A DNA stretch of 64,000 nt from Kordiimonadaceae bacterium (GCA_024236295.1 JACKKT010000011.1:1-64000); one strand, 5' to 3'; numbered from the stretch's first letter, positions 18,362 through 27,977 are shown. Notes: generated by a model not told the origin, from the sequence alone. Numbers and translations: made by a program.

Positions 18362-18925
18362 TTACAACGGATTTACAGCGGACAATATATGGGAGACATC
18401 TGTTCCGTTTTCAGCAAGTGGTAAACTCAAAAACAATAAAGGTTTACTTCCATTGCTATTATTGATTGGCATGGCAATATTTATAGCATAATGATGGTTA
18501 CATAAATATGATAAGTAATTATAATAATTATTCTCATTGTCATTTGATATTGTTTCGGAAATTATATGATTTTTGTTAAATACATTTCCCAAAAAATTTT
18601 GATTGCACTTTGAGCGTAATGAAGTAAGAAATCTTCTTCTGGAATTTAATTTTCTAATTTTACTTTTGATATTGGTCAGCCGCATTCTGTCGTGCCAGTC
18701 GTAGAGGATTTCTGAAAGTCTGTTATCCCAGGATGCCAGCTTATTTTTCGGGCATGCCATATCCCATTTTGTATAAAAGTCAGTTAATGCCCCAATATTT
18801 ATTTCTAGCTGTTGTCCGACACAAAAAAAATGGCTGACAATTTTTTGTCTTTTTTCAAAAAACTCAAGTGAGCCAGCAGCATTGCCAAAGTCTAATGACC
18901 TGATTAAATGTTCATTCATACCCAT
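18362..18925 (-). CDS. Uncharacterised 185-187-aa protein, possibly a divergent PAS_5-type sensor domain
   Basis: I do not recognise the full sequence. The last 20 residues (LSLPLAENGTDVSHILSAV) resemble the final strand of PAS_5 domains (PF07310), which typically end in LPLSDDG...DMILGAV-like text. The middle is Asn/Lys/Arg-rich and poorly conserved-looking. No signal peptide or TM helix is seen. Two starts are possible: ATG 18925 or ATG 18919. The GGGGG just upstream is better spaced for 18919. The gene ends 26 bases from the 3' end of tRNA-His on the opposite strand. It could be a decaying or fast-evolving gene. Confidence 0.6.
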   Translation of the reverse strand: MGMNEHLIRSLDFGNAAGSLEFFEKRQKIVSHFFCVGQQLEINIGALTDFYTKWDMACPKNKLASWDNRLSEILYDWHDRMRLTNIKSKIRKLNSRRRFLTSLRSKCNQNFLGNVFNKNHIISETISNDNENNYYNYLSYLCNHHYAINIAMPINNSNGSKPLLFLSLPLAENGTDVSHILSAVNPL

Positions 18926-19087
18926 ACCCCCATTATTATTGTCATTAGCGTAACATAATTGTAAGAAATTGCAAATTTTTTTGAATAAGAAATCAGGTTA
19001 ACATTATGATATTCAGTATCTTTTTCGGATAAGACTTCAATTATTTTGACACTTTTATTTGCACAATATTGGTGATAATAATGAGAT

Positions 19088-20581
19088 ATGAAAAAAGAAT
19101 GTATTTTAACGACATCCCAAATGAATAAAGCCGATCAGCTCGCTATAGCTGATTATAAAAAACAGGGTCGCAGTAGTGCCGAACTTATGGAAGCAGCAGG
19201 TCTTTCAGTCACTCGTGAAATATTGAAAAAAAGCTCTGGTAACAAAGCGCTTATTTTATGCGGACCTGGTAATAATGGTGGGGATGGTTTCGTAATTGCC
19301 AGACATTTACAGAATGCCGCTTGGCAGGTCACAGTAGCCCTTTTAGGATCGGTTGATAGTTTACAGGGTGATGCCTTTTATATGGCAAGGCTTTGGAAGG
19401 GGAAAATTATACCTTTAAATGAAGTCAGGTATACGGGTCAGGATATTATTGTAGATGCTATTTTTGGTACTGGCCTATCAAGAGAGCTTTCCGATATTGT
19501 AAGAGAAACAGTTGATAAGGTTAATTCGGCGAAATCCCTTAAATTTGCAGTAGATATTCCCAGCGGGATTAAGGGTGATACAGGAGAAATACTTGGCTCT
19601 GCGATTAAGGCGGACTTTACGATTACATTCTGTCGTATGAAACCGGCACATCTATTATTTCCGTCAAAAAAATATTGCGGCGAAATTATTGTTGCGGATA
19701 TCGGAATTTCAGATCGCATTATTGATCAGGTTGATCCGGACATTTTTATCAATTCACCCGAATGCTGGATTGATAATATGCCTGATTTTGCTGTTGATAT
19801 TCACAAATATAATAAAGGTCATGCCATTGTTGTAAGCGGTGATTATATCCATACAGGGGCCTGCCGCCTGGCGGCTATGGCTGCTCTCAGGGCAGGTGCT
19901 GGACTGGTGAGCGTCAGTAGTCCGGATGATGCCTTAATGGTCCATGCTTCACATCTGACATCTGTCATGATTAGAAGAAGAGAAGAAATTGTCACAGATT
20001 TAAAAAACCATCGATTAAATGTCTGGTGTATTGGGCCGGCAGCTGGATTGACAAAGCAGACCCGTGATGATGTTTTGAGTATACTTAAGGCGGGTAAAAA
20101 TACTGTACTTGATGCTGATGCCCTAACTGTTTTTGAAGATGATCCACGTATATTATATGAAGCAATAAAGGAAAATTCAGGAAGAGAGTGTGTACTTACG
20201 CCGCATGCCGGTGAATTCTCCAGAATTTTTCCATATCTTAAAAAGCTTGATAAAATTACGGCTGCACAAAATGCTGCGAAGCTTTCCGGTGCAGTAATAA
20301 TCTATAAAGGAGCGGACACAGTCGTTGCGTCACCGGAGGGGCAAGTTGTTATTTCTGCGAATGCTCCAGCCACTTTGGCGACTGCAGGGTCAGGTGATGT
20401 GCTTTCTGGAATAATAACGGGCTTGATGGCACAAAATATGAATGCATTTGATGCGGCCTGTGCATCGGTGTGGCTTCATGCACAATGTGCAAATGAATAT
20501 GGCAGGGGCATGATATCAGAGGATATGGAGAAGCTTATTCCTGTCGTTTTAAAGGCACTTGACCATAATTTTTCAAGCTAG
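19088..20581 (+). CDS. nnr: Bifunctional NAD(P)H-hydrate epimerase / ADP-dependent NAD(P)H-hydrate dehydratase
   Basis: Repairs hydrated NADH and NADPH. 497 aa with two fused domains. The N-terminal YjeF_N epimerase (about 1-215) has CGPGNNGGDGFVIARHLQ and VDAIFGTGLSR plus the VDIPSGIKGDTG segment. The C-terminal ribokinase-like dehydratase (about 230-492) has GPAAGLT, VLDADALTVF, LTPHAGEF and the nucleotide-binding ATAGSGDVLSGII near residue 437. Both active-site regions look intact. Transcription probably starts in 18926-19087; the Shine-Dalgarno is weak (GAGAT). tRNA-Leu follows after 111 bases. Confidence 0.94.
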   Translation: MKKECILTTSQMNKADQLAIADYKKQGRSSAELMEAAGLSVTREILKKSSGNKALILCGPGNNGGDGFVIARHLQNAAWQVTVALLGSVDSLQGDAFYMARLWKGKIIPLNEVRYTGQDIIVDAIFGTGLSRELSDIVRETVDKVNSAKSLKFAVDIPSGIKGDTGEILGSAIKADFTITFCRMKPAHLLFPSKKYCGEIIVADIGISDRIIDQVDPDIFINSPECWIDNMPDFAVDIHKYNKGHAIVVSGDYIHTGACRLAAMAALRAGAGLVSVSSPDDALMVHASHLTSVMIRRREEIVTDLKNHRLNVWCIGPAAGLTKQTRDDVLSILKAGKNTVLDADALTVFEDDPRILYEAIKENSGRECVLTPHAGEFSRIFPYLKKLDKITAAQNAAKLSGAVIIYKGADTVVASPEGQVVISANAPATLATAGSGDVLSGIITGLMAQNMNAFDAACASVWLHAQCANEYGRGMISEDMEKLIPVVLKALDHNFSS

Positions 20582-20692
20582 AGCACAAAAACAAAGTTTT
20601 TTGAAAAAATTTTAATTTTTCTGTGGCGTTTTATTTATATTTGTCTATAAATGCGTCTCAGCAAGCAATTGTGACATTTTTGGTCGCGTTTA

Positions 20693-20777
20693 GCGGGTGT
20701 GGCGAAATTGGTAGACGCGCTAGATTTAGGTTCTAGTGTCTAACGGCGTGGGGGTTCAAGTCCCTCCACCCGCACCA
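20693..20777 (+). tRNA. tRNA-Leu (TAG anticodon)
   Basis: An 85-nt class II tRNA with a long variable arm. Acceptor GCGGGTG pairs with CACCCGC, the anticodon stem is CTAGA/TCTAG and the loop TTTAGGT gives anticodon TAG. The T-arm is GGGGGTTCAAGTCCCTC. Discriminator A and encoded CCA (20775-20777) are present. Confidence 0.96.
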
Positions 20778-20806
20778 AAAATTCACAGCAATAAATGAGG
20801 TAACAA

Positions 20807-20842
20807 GGACTTTGTGAGTAATTGCAAGGTCCCTTTATTATT
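20807..20842 (+). terminator. Candidate terminator after tRNA-Leu
   Basis: GGACTTTGT (20807-20815) pairs with GCAAGGTCC (20824-20832), nine pairs with two wobble, around an eight-base loop. CTTTATTATT follows. It lies 30 bases after the tRNA and before trigger factor. The T-tract is interrupted, so efficiency is uncertain. Confidence 0.5.
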
Positions 20843-20864
20843 AGATAATTAGAACGGTTGGTCC

Positions 20865-22397
20865 ATGAAGATTACTGAAAAAGAAAATAGCGGTCTTAAG
20901 CGGGAATATGAAGTTGTAATTTCGGCTGCGGAAATTGATGCCAAGGTTGATGCCGAAATAAAAGAAGCTCAGAAGTCTGTTAAAATGCCAGGCTTTAGAC
21001 CGGGTAAAGCGCCGGTTTCACTCTTAAAAAAGCTGCATGGTAAAAACCTTCTTGGGAAAATTCTGGAAGAAACTATTAATGAAACCTCTGCTGAAGTTTT
21101 GGATAAAAAAGGCGATCGTCCTGCAACGCAGCCAAGAATTGAAGTGGTTTCCTTTGATGATGGAAAAGACCTTGTCTATAAAATGGAACTTGAAGTTATT
21201 CCAGAATTTGAAATTCCAAATCTTGAAAAGATTAAACTCGAACGTTTGGCTGTAAAAGTTGATAAAAAGCAAGTTGACGACGCTATTAAAAATATTGCTG
21301 CTGGACAGAAAGATTATAAAAAAGCGCCAAAAACCCATAAGGCAGAGAATGGTGATGCTGTAATTATTGATTATGTAGGCTCAGTTGATGGTGTGGTGTT
21401 TGAGGGCGGTTCCGCCGAAGGTGCGCAGCTAGTTTTAGGTTCAAATACATTTATCCCTGGCTATGAAGAACAGCTTATTGGTACAAAAGCAGGTGACAAG
21501 AAAGATGTTGTGGTCACTTTTCCTGAAAAATATCAGGCCGAGCATCTTGCCGGAAAAGAGGCATTATTTAAAGTAACCGTCAATGAAGTACAGAAACCTG
21601 CAGATGTAAAGGTTGATGACGAACTTGCAAAGCGTCTGGGACTGACTGACCTGAATGGTCTTAAAGAAGCCGTTGAAAAGCAAATTGAAAATGAGCATGC
21701 AGGACTTAGCCGTACACACATAAAACGTGCACTGCTTGATGCACTGGCAGATGAAGTTGATTTTGAAGTACCGGCAAATATGCTGGAAATGGAAAATCAA
21801 CAAATCATGCAACAGATTAAAATGGATTCTCATCGTCAGCTTCTTGCCGAAAATCCGGAAGCAAAGCCGGAAGATGTTGAAGAGCCAACAGATGAAATTA
21901 AAGAAGAATATGAAGCTATTGCGCTACGTCGTGTGCGCTTGGGGCTTCTTCTTTCAGAAATTGGAAGCAAAAATAATATCCAGGTAGGTCAGGATGAGCT
22001 GACACGTGCTATTTCTGCAGAAGCCCGTAAATATCCTGGACAGGAGCAGCAGGTGTTCGAGTATTTCCAAAAAGATCCAAATGCAATGGCACAGATGAAA
22101 GCACCGCTTTATGAAGAAAAGGTTGTTGATTTCATTCTTGAGCTTGCCAATATTACTGAGAAAAAAGTTTCTTCAGAGGAAATGATCGCCATTCTTGAAG
22201 CAGAAGATGACGATGCACCAAAGAAAAAAGCATCAAAAAAGAAACCAGCTGCTAAAAAACAGGCAGCTAAAAAGGAAGCTCCCAAGAAAGCAGAAGTAAA
22301 AAAAGCAGAGCCCAAAAAAGCGCCTGCCAAGAAGCCAGCAGCTAAAAAGGAAGCCCCTAAAAAAACTGTAACAAAAAAAGCTGACAAAAAGAAATAA
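20865..22397 (+). CDS. tig: Trigger factor with lysine/alanine-rich C-terminal tail
   Basis: Ribosome-bound chaperone and peptidyl-prolyl isomerase. The N-terminal ribosome-binding domain carries the signature GFRPGKAP near residue 43-50. The FKBP-type domain spans about 162-243 (DYVGSVDGVVFEGGSAEG), and the C-terminal chaperone arms run to about 445. Residues about 452-510 form a histone H1-like tail built from Lys, Ala, Pro and Glu repeats (AAKK, APKK, KPAA). This lengthens the protein to 510 aa against about 430 in E. coli. It is the first gene of the conserved tig-clpP-clpX-lon cluster. The start ATG at 20865 is supported by the conserved MKITEKE beginning. Confidence 0.96.
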   Translation: MKITEKENSGLKREYEVVISAAEIDAKVDAEIKEAQKSVKMPGFRPGKAPVSLLKKLHGKNLLGKILEETINETSAEVLDKKGDRPATQPRIEVVSFDDGKDLVYKMELEVIPEFEIPNLEKIKLERLAVKVDKKQVDDAIKNIAAGQKDYKKAPKTHKAENGDAVIIDYVGSVDGVVFEGGSAEGAQLVLGSNTFIPGYEEQLIGTKAGDKKDVVVTFPEKYQAEHLAGKEALFKVTVNEVQKPADVKVDDELAKRLGLTDLNGLKEAVEKQIENEHAGLSRTHIKRALLDALADEVDFEVPANMLEMENQQIMQQIKMDSHRQLLAENPEAKPEDVEEPTDEIKEEYEAIALRRVRLGLLLSEIGSKNNIQVGQDELTRAISAEARKYPGQEQQVFEYFQKDPNAMAQMKAPLYEEKVVDFILELANITEKKVSSEEMIAILEAEDDDAPKKKASKKKPAAKKQAAKKEAPKKAEVKKAEPKKAPAKKPAAKKEAPKKTVTKKADKKK

Positions 22398-22470
22398 AAT
22401 TAATATTTTGATGAGAGTTTCAGTGTAATGTCACTCAAACAGATAATTAATTAAATTAAGGATGGCTTAA

Positions 22471-23103
22471 ATGAACGATATAATCGATACGACGATGAAC
22501 AACCTTGTTCCGATGGTTATTGAACAAACGAGCAGGGGGGAGCGTTCATTTGATATTTTCTCACGGCTTTTAAAAGAGCGTATTATTTTTCTGACAGGAC
22601 AGGTGAATGACAGTGTTTCAGCCTTGATCACTGCACAATTACTCTTTCTTGAGGCAGAAAATCCAAAAAAGGATATCGCCTTTTATATAAATTCACCGGG
22701 AGGAATAGTTACTTCAGGTCTTGGCATATACGATACAATGCAATATATCCGCCCTAAAGTAACAACGATTTGTATCGGTCAGGCATGTTCCATGGGGTCA
22801 TTGCTTTTGGCAGCGGGTGAGCCAGGTCAGCGTTTTTCACTTCCAAACAGCCGCATTATGATACACCAGCCATCAGGTGGTGCACAGGGGCAGGCGGCTG
22901 ATATCGAAATACAGGCAAAAGAGATTCTTGATTTAAGAAAACGCCTCAATCAGATTTATGTAAATCACACAGGGCAAAAAATTGCTGATATTGAAAAGGC
23001 AATGGACCGGGATAATTTTATGTCCCCTGCTGACGCGAAAAAATTTGGTTTAATTGACGAAATTTACGAAAAACGTCCTTTTAGTGCGGATGATGATAAA
23101 TAA
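22471..23103 (+). CDS. clpP: ATP-dependent Clp protease proteolytic subunit
   Basis: Self-compartmentalised serine protease that partners with ClpX. 210 aa, including a short propeptide region. The catalytic Ser107 lies in [10 protein letters not shown] and His132 in [10 protein letters not shown]; the third residue is the Asp in the MDRDNFMSP region near 181. AAGGA lies nine bases before the ATG. It is placed between tig and clpX as in most proteobacteria; the gap to clpX is 164 bases, so clpX may have its own promoter. Confidence 0.97.
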   Translation: MNDIIDTTMNNLVPMVIEQTSRGERSFDIFSRLLKERIIFLTGQVNDSVSALITAQLLFLEAENPKKDIAFYINSPGGIVTSGLGIYDTMQYIRPKVTTICIGQACSMGSLLLAAGEPGQRFSLPNSRIMIHQPSGGAQGQAADIEIQAKEILDLRKRLNQIYVNHTGQKIADIEKAMDRDNFMSPADAKKFGLIDEIYEKRPFSADDDK

Positions 23104-23267
23104 TTTTTGGCAAGATTGAAAAAATTTACATTTTTTCATGTTGTTAATTAATTGTTTCCACATTTTGTAATATAAATATTTTTAATATTGATATTTCCTC
23201 ATAATATTTTAAGTTGGAGTATCTGTGGACGCGAATTTAAAGAATAAACTTTAGGAAATTTGACCTT

Positions 23268-24536
23268 ATGTCTAAATCGAAAACTGGTGACACCAAAAGT
23301 ACTCTCTTTTGCTCATTTTGCGGTAAAAGCCAGCATGAAGTAAAAAAATTAATCGCGGGACCGACCGTTTTTATCTGTGATGAATGTGTTGAGCTTTGCA
23401 TGGATATCATTCGTGAAGAGGGTCAGACATCAATTACCAAATCGGATTCTGGGGTGCCATCACCGGCAGATATTAGAAAAGTACTGGAAGATTATGTTAT
23501 TGGTCAGGATCTAGCCAAAAAAGTTTTATCAGTAGCTGTTCACAATCATTATAAACGTCTAAATCACGCTCAAAAAAATGATGAGATTGAGCTTTCCAAA
23601 TCAAATATCCTCCTTGTCGGACCAACGGGTTGCGGTAAAACGCTTCTTGCTCAAACATTGGCCAGAATTCTTGATGTCCCCTTTACAATGGCTGATGCTA
23701 CCGCATTAACAGAGGCAGGCTATGTTGGTGAAGATGTCGAAAATATTATTTTGAAACTTCTGCAGGCTTCTGACTATAATGTGGAACGTGCACAGCGCGG
23801 TATTGTCTATATTGATGAGGTTGATAAAATCAGTCGTAAATCTGATAATCCGTCAATTACCCGGGATGTGTCGGGTGAGGGAGTGCAGCAAGCTCTACTG
23901 AAAATTATGGAAGGTACGGTTGCCAGCGTACCACCACAAGGGGGACGAAAACATCCGCAGCAGGAGTTTTTGCAAGTCGATACTACTAATATTCTCTTTA
24001 TCTGCGGTGGTGCCTTTGCAGGTCTGGATAAAGTAATTGCCAATAGAAACGAGTCCAAATCAATCGGTTTTGGCGCCAATGTTTCCAGCGAAGATGAGAA
24101 ATCTGTCGGGGACTTACTTATGCAAGCAGAACCTGAGGATTTAGTAAAATTCGGCCTTATTCCTGAATTTATCGGTCGTTTGCCTGTACTGGCCACACTT
24201 ACAGATCTGGATGAGGAAGCATTGGTAGAAATTCTCAGTCTGCCAAAAAATGCTCTTGTAAAACAATATCAGCGTCTCTTCGCCATGGAGGATGTGGAAC
24301 TTCGATTTACAGATGATGCGCTTCTTGCTATTGCCAAAAGGGCAATCAAAAGAAAAACAGGTGCTCGTGGCCTTCGTTCAATTATGGAAGATATTCTTCT
24401 TGATACTATGTTTGAACTACCTAGCATGGAAGGCGTTCGCGAAGTAGTCATTAACGGAGAAGTAGTTTCCGGGAATGCACAACCGCTTTACATTTATGCT
24501 GATAAAAAACAGGATGAAGCCGGAGCCGGGGCCTAA
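23268..24536 (+). CDS. clpX: Clp protease ATP-binding unfoldase
   Basis: AAA+ unfoldase that feeds ClpP. 422 aa. The N-terminal zinc-binding domain shows CSFC (residues 15-18) and CDEC. The AAA module has Walker A GPTGCGKT, Walker [10 protein letters not shown] and the sensor-2 arginine in [15 protein letters not shown]. The ClpP-contact loop is represented by the LGLI-equivalent region around residues 268-285 ([15 protein letters not shown]). It starts 164 bases after clpP; lon follows after 93 bases. Confidence 0.97.
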   Translation: MSKSKTGDTKSTLFCSFCGKSQHEVKKLIAGPTVFICDECVELCMDIIREEGQTSITKSDSGVPSPADIRKVLEDYVIGQDLAKKVLSVAVHNHYKRLNHAQKNDEIELSKSNILLVGPTGCGKTLLAQTLARILDVPFTMADATALTEAGYVGEDVENIILKLLQASDYNVERAQRGIVYIDEVDKISRKSDNPSITRDVSGEGVQQALLKIMEGTVASVPPQGGRKHPQQEFLQVDTTNILFICGGAFAGLDKVIANRNESKSIGFGANVSSEDEKSVGDLLMQAEPEDLVKFGLIPEFIGRLPVLATLTDLDEEALVEILSLPKNALVKQYQRLFAMEDVELRFTDDALLAIAKRAIKRKTGARGLRSIMEDILLDTMFELPSMEGVREVVINGEVVSGNAQPLYIYADKKQDEAGAGA

Positions 24537-24559
24537 CTGAAGTTTTATTTTCGCCCGGC

Positions 24560-24585
24560 CTTGAATTTGTCATACTGGCATATTA
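24560..24585 (+). promoter_or_regulatory. Candidate heat-shock (RpoH) promoter of lon
   Basis: CTTGAA (24560-24565), then 13 bases, then CATATTA (24579-24585), 44 bases before the lon ATG. This resembles alphaproteobacterial RpoH promoters (CTTGAA with a C-rich TAT-type -10), but the -10 lacks the full C-run. lon is a classic heat-shock gene. Confidence 0.35.
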
Positions 24586-24629
24586 AGTCTGATATAAGTT
24601 AGTTAATTTAGAAATGATTTGGATGCCCT

Positions 24630-27026
24630 ATGAGCAAAACTTATCCAGTATTACCACTTAGAGATATTGTCGTATTTCCGCATATGATCGTGCCGTTATT
24701 CGTTGGTCGCGAGAAATCGGTTAAGGCACTTGAACAAGTGATGAATTCTGAAAAGAAAATTCTTCTGGTTGCGCAGAAAGATGCAAATCTTGATGAACCG
24801 GATGTAGATGATATTTACCGCACAGGTACTTTGGCAACTGTATTACAATTATTAAAATTGCCTGATGGTACTGTTAAAGTGCTGGTCGAAGGTGTAGAAC
24901 GTGTAAAGATTACAGGTTTTGCCGGTAGTACAAATGAATTTTTCGAAGCAGAAACAGAAGTCGTAAAAGCTGAAGACGCTGCGGATGATGAATTGGAAGC
25001 GTTAAGCCGTTCAGTAATTGAGAAATTCGATCAATATGTAAAGTTGAACAAAAAAATTCCGGCTGAGGTACTTGAAACAACCAGTCAAATTGAGGATGAG
25101 GGCAAGCTTTCCGATGTTGTTGCCTCACACCTAAGCCTTAAAATTTCCGATAAGCAGCAACTGCTTGAAGACCGGAGCATTGTCAGCCGTCTTGAGAAAA
25201 TATATTCCGTTATGGAAAGTGAAATTGGCGTCATGCAGGTGGAAAAGAAAATCCGCCGCCGTGTTAAAAGCCAGATGGAAAAAACTCAGAAGGAATATTA
25301 TCTGAATGAGCAACTAAAAGCCATTCAGAAAGAGCTTGGTGAAACTGAAGACGGAAAAGATGAAGTTTCTGAAATTGAAGCCAAAATTAATAAGACAAAG
25401 CTTTCGAAAGAGGCCAGGGAAAAAGCCCAGGCTGAACTTAAAAAATTAAAGTCCATGAGCCCGATGTCTGCTGAATCTGCAGTGGTCAGAAACTATCTGG
25501 ACTGGATTCTTTCTATTCCCTGGAACAAAAAGCGTCCGATAAAAAATGATATAGCTGCAGCAGAGAGAATTCTTAACGAAGATCATTATGGCCTTCATAA
25601 AGTTAAGGAACGAATTCTTGAATATCTGGCTGTTCAATCCCGAACCAAAAAAATTAAAGGCCCAATTCTTTGTCTTGTCGGTCCTCCCGGCGTGGGTAAA
25701 ACATCGCTTGGAAAATCCATTGCCAAAGCAACCGGTCGTGAATATGTGCGATTTTCAGTGGGCGGTGTTCGCGATGAAGCCGAAATCCGTGGACATAGAA
25801 GAACCTATATCGGCTCAATGCCTGGTAAAGTTATTCAGAGCATGAAAAAAGCAGGAAGCAGTAACCCAATGTTTCTGCTGGATGAGATTGATAAAATGGG
25901 TTCTGACTTCCGGGGTGATCCGTCATCCGCACTTCTTGAGGTACTTGATCCGGAACAGAACAGCAAATTTAATGACCACTATCTGGAAGTGGACTACGAC
26001 TTGTCAGATGTGATGTTTATCACGACGGCCAATACACTTTCCATGCCCGGTCCGTTACTGGACCGGATGGAGATTATCCGCCTTTCCGGTTATACCGAAG
26101 ATGAAAAGGTCGAAATCGCTAAGCGGCATTTGATTAAAAAGCAGATTAAAGATCATGGATTGAAGGAAAATGAATGGTCGATATCGGATAAAGCTTTGAG
26201 GGATCTGATCAGATATTATACCCGCGAAGCCGGAGTTCGTAACCTTGAACGTGAAATTGCCAATCTGATCCGTAAGGCCACTAAACAGATTGTGATGGGT
26301 AAAGCCAAAAATATTACGGTTACTGTCAAAAATCTTGAAAAATATGCCGGCGTTAAAAAACACCGTTTTGGTGAAGTTGATCAGCAGGATATGATAGGTG
26401 TTACCACTGGCCTTGCCTGGACAGAAGTTGGTGGTGTAATTCTTTCCATAGAAGCCATTGTTTCCCGAGGTAAAGGTAAAGTGACTATTACCGGTAAACT
26501 TGGTGATGTAATGCAGGAATCAATAAAGGCGGCGCTAAGTTATGTTCGTTCGAAAGCACCAGAGTTTGGAATTCAGCCAAATGCATTCGAACGAAATGAT
26601 ATTCACATCCATGTTCCTGAAGGAGCAACACCAAAAGATGGTCCTTCAGCAGGGGTGGCAATGATTACATCGCTGGTATCCGTTTTAACGGGTATACCAG
26701 TTCGCCATGATGTAGCGATGACCGGTGAAATTAGCCTTCGCGGGAAGGTAATGCCAATTGGCGGACTTAAAGAAAAACTGCTTGCCGCCCATCGCAGCGG
26801 TATTAAAAAAGTACTCATTCCGATTGAGAATGAAAAAGATCTGGTTGAAATACCTGATAATGTGAAAAAAGGTTTAACTATAATGCCTATGACAAAAGTG
26901 GATGAGGTTCTGGAAAATGCTCTGGCTTCACCGCTTATCCCTCTTAATGAAGATGAAATAGAGGGAATCACCGCGCTAGGTAAAGGTGAAAGTGATTCCA
27001 ATTATTCGGATCATATGCATCATTAA
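24630..27026 (+). CDS. lon: ATP-dependent protease Lon (LonA)
   Basis: Homo-oligomeric AAA+ serine protease degrading misfolded and regulatory proteins. 798 aa. The N-terminal substrate-binding domain starts YPVLPLRDIVVFPHM. A coiled region around 180-260 precedes the AAA module with Walker A GPPGVGKT near residue 352. The C-terminal protease domain has the catalytic Ser in PKDGPSAGVAM near 675, and the partner Lys follows in the GEISLRGKVMPIGGLKEK block. It ends at a strong hairpin terminator; hupB follows as its own unit. Confidence 0.97.
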   Translation: MSKTYPVLPLRDIVVFPHMIVPLFVGREKSVKALEQVMNSEKKILLVAQKDANLDEPDVDDIYRTGTLATVLQLLKLPDGTVKVLVEGVERVKITGFAGSTNEFFEAETEVVKAEDAADDELEALSRSVIEKFDQYVKLNKKIPAEVLETTSQIEDEGKLSDVVASHLSLKISDKQQLLEDRSIVSRLEKIYSVMESEIGVMQVEKKIRRRVKSQMEKTQKEYYLNEQLKAIQKELGETEDGKDEVSEIEAKINKTKLSKEAREKAQAELKKLKSMSPMSAESAVVRNYLDWILSIPWNKKRPIKNDIAAAERILNEDHYGLHKVKERILEYLAVQSRTKKIKGPILCLVGPPGVGKTSLGKSIAKATGREYVRFSVGGVRDEAEIRGHRRTYIGSMPGKVIQSMKKAGSSNPMFLLDEIDKMGSDFRGDPSSALLEVLDPEQNSKFNDHYLEVDYDLSDVMFITTANTLSMPGPLLDRMEIIRLSGYTEDEKVEIAKRHLIKKQIKDHGLKENEWSISDKALRDLIRYYTREAGVRNLEREIANLIRKATKQIVMGKAKNITVTVKNLEKYAGVKKHRFGEVDQQDMIGVTTGLAWTEVGGVILSIEAIVSRGKGKVTITGKLGDVMQESIKAALSYVRSKAPEFGIQPNAFERNDIHIHVPEGATPKDGPSAGVAMITSLVSVLTGIPVRHDVAMTGEISLRGKVMPIGGLKEKLLAAHRSGIKKVLIPIENEKDLVEIPDNVKKGLTIMPMTKVDEVLENALASPLIPLNEDEIEGITALGKGESDSNYSDHMHH

Positions 27027-27083
27027 ATTTTAATTGGCGTTTTTAGAGGCCATTTTCTGTTTAAAAGTTGTAAATTAATATTA

Positions 27084-27120
27084 AAAAAACACTCTTTGGT
27101 ATCCTAAGAGTGTTTTTTTT
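27084..27120 (+). terminator. Intrinsic terminator of lon
   Basis: AAACACTCTT and AAGAGTGTTT form a ten-pair stem around a nine-base loop, followed by a run of T to 27120. It lies about 60 bases after the lon stop and separates lon from hupB. Confidence 0.9.
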
Positions 27121-27194
27121 GTCGCAAAAAACATTTTGTAATCAATGTCAAGCAAACTTTATGCAAAAAACCGCAGTTTTGTGAGGTTTTCCCT

Positions 27195-27223
27195 TTGACG
27201 AATTTAATTTGTCCGTCTAAGAT
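27195..27223 (+). promoter_or_regulatory. Promoter of hupB
   Basis: TTGACG (27195-27200), a 17-base spacer and TAAGAT (27218-27223): a near-consensus sigma-70 promoter. Transcription would begin near 27230, giving a leader of about 66 bases. Confidence 0.65.
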
Positions 27224-27295
27224 GCATCAACTTTCGATCACATCAGATGAAGAAGTTAATCTCAATTATTATGACTTTTAATTAAGGGGAAGATA

Positions 27296-27571
27296 ATGAA
27301 CAAAAATGAATTAATTAATAGCGTTGCGGAAGCAGCTGGTCTTTCTAAAGCTGATGCAGCACAAGCTGTAGACGGTGTATTTAACACTATCATGAATACA
27401 TTGGCCAGTGGCGATGAAGTGCGTTTCGTTGGTTTTGGTACTTTCAGTGTTGCAAAACGTGCAGCTTCTGAAGGACGTAACCCACGTACAGGCGAAAAAA
27501 TTAAAATTCCAGCATCAAAACAGCCTAAGTTCAAAGCTGGTAAAGCTCTTAAAGACGCTGTGAATAAATAA
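27296..27571 (+). CDS. hupB: HU-type DNA-binding protein
   Basis: 91-aa nucleoid protein that bends DNA as a dimer. It starts [18 protein letters not shown]. The DNA-binding arm contains the family signature [21 protein letters not shown] (residues about 45-66) with the Asn-Pro tip that intercalates into DNA. GGGGA lies five bases before the ATG. It is bounded by its own promoter and terminator and sits downstream of lon, the usual position in alphaproteobacteria. Confidence 0.97.
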   Translation: MNKNELINSVAEAAGLSKADAAQAVDGVFNTIMNTLASGDEVRFVGFGTFSVAKRAASEGRNPRTGEKIKIPASKQPKFKAGKALKDAVNK

Positions 27572-27587
27572 TTTTTTATTTTATTTT

Positions 27588-27624
27588 AAAAGCGGTTGGT
27601 AATTTTTTTTATCAACCGCTTTTT
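27588..27624 (+). terminator. Intrinsic terminator of hupB
   Basis: AAAAGCGGTTG pairs with CAACCGCTTTT, eleven pairs, around a T-rich loop. It lies 17 bases after the hupB stop. The tail is only TTTTTA, but the stem is strong. Confidence 0.85.
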
Positions 27625-27629
27625 AATGC

Positions 27630-27658
27630 TTTACATATCATCAGCGAGCCTGTAGATA
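27630..27658 (+). promoter_or_regulatory. Candidate promoter of tRNA-Val
   Basis: TTTACA (27630-27635), a 17-base spacer and TAGATA (27653-27658). It lies just after the hupB terminator and 44 bases before the tRNA. Confidence 0.5.
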
Positions 27659-27702
27659 TGCATCCACACTTGGTAAGGCATGTGTGTTTTTTATGAATTT
27701 GG

Positions 27703-27778
<76 letters not shown>

Positions 27779-27856
27779 TTATCATAGAAAAAAGCTTAAA
27801 TTGCTACAATGGCTTAAGTAGCGAATCGAATTATCGATAAAACATAAATAAGCTGC

Positions 27857-27885
27857 TTGACTTGATGGTGGTAATCCCCTACATC
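27857..27885 (+). promoter_or_regulatory. Candidate promoter of tRNA-Asp
   Basis: TTGACT (27857-27862), a 17-base spacer and TACATC (27880-27885), placing the start within about ten bases of the mature tRNA. Confidence 0.5.
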
Positions 27886-27900
27886 AGGTTTGCATTTTAA

Positions 27901-27977
27901 GGGGGTGTAGCTCAGTTGGTTAGAGCGCTGGCCTGTCACGCCAGAGGTCGCGGGTTCGAGTCCCGTCACTCTCGCCA
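27901..27977 (+). tRNA. tRNA-Asp (GTC anticodon)
   Basis: A 77-nt cloverleaf. Acceptor GGGGGTG pairs with CACTCTC, two of the seven pairs being G:U. The anticodon stem is CTGGC/GCCAG and the loop CTGTCAC gives GTC. Discriminator G and encoded CCA (27975-27977) agree with Asp identity. Confidence 0.95.

Noticed and set aside
22200..22390. Long minus-strand open frames of Ala/Phe/Gly-rich composition opposite the trigger-factor tail
   Set aside because: They are the complement of the repetitive Lys/Ala codons of tig, with no start signal or homology.
23104..23267. 164-base clpP-clpX gap as a small RNA locus
   Set aside because: AT-rich, no stable hairpin or terminator seen; more likely holds only a clpX promoter that I cannot place with confidence.
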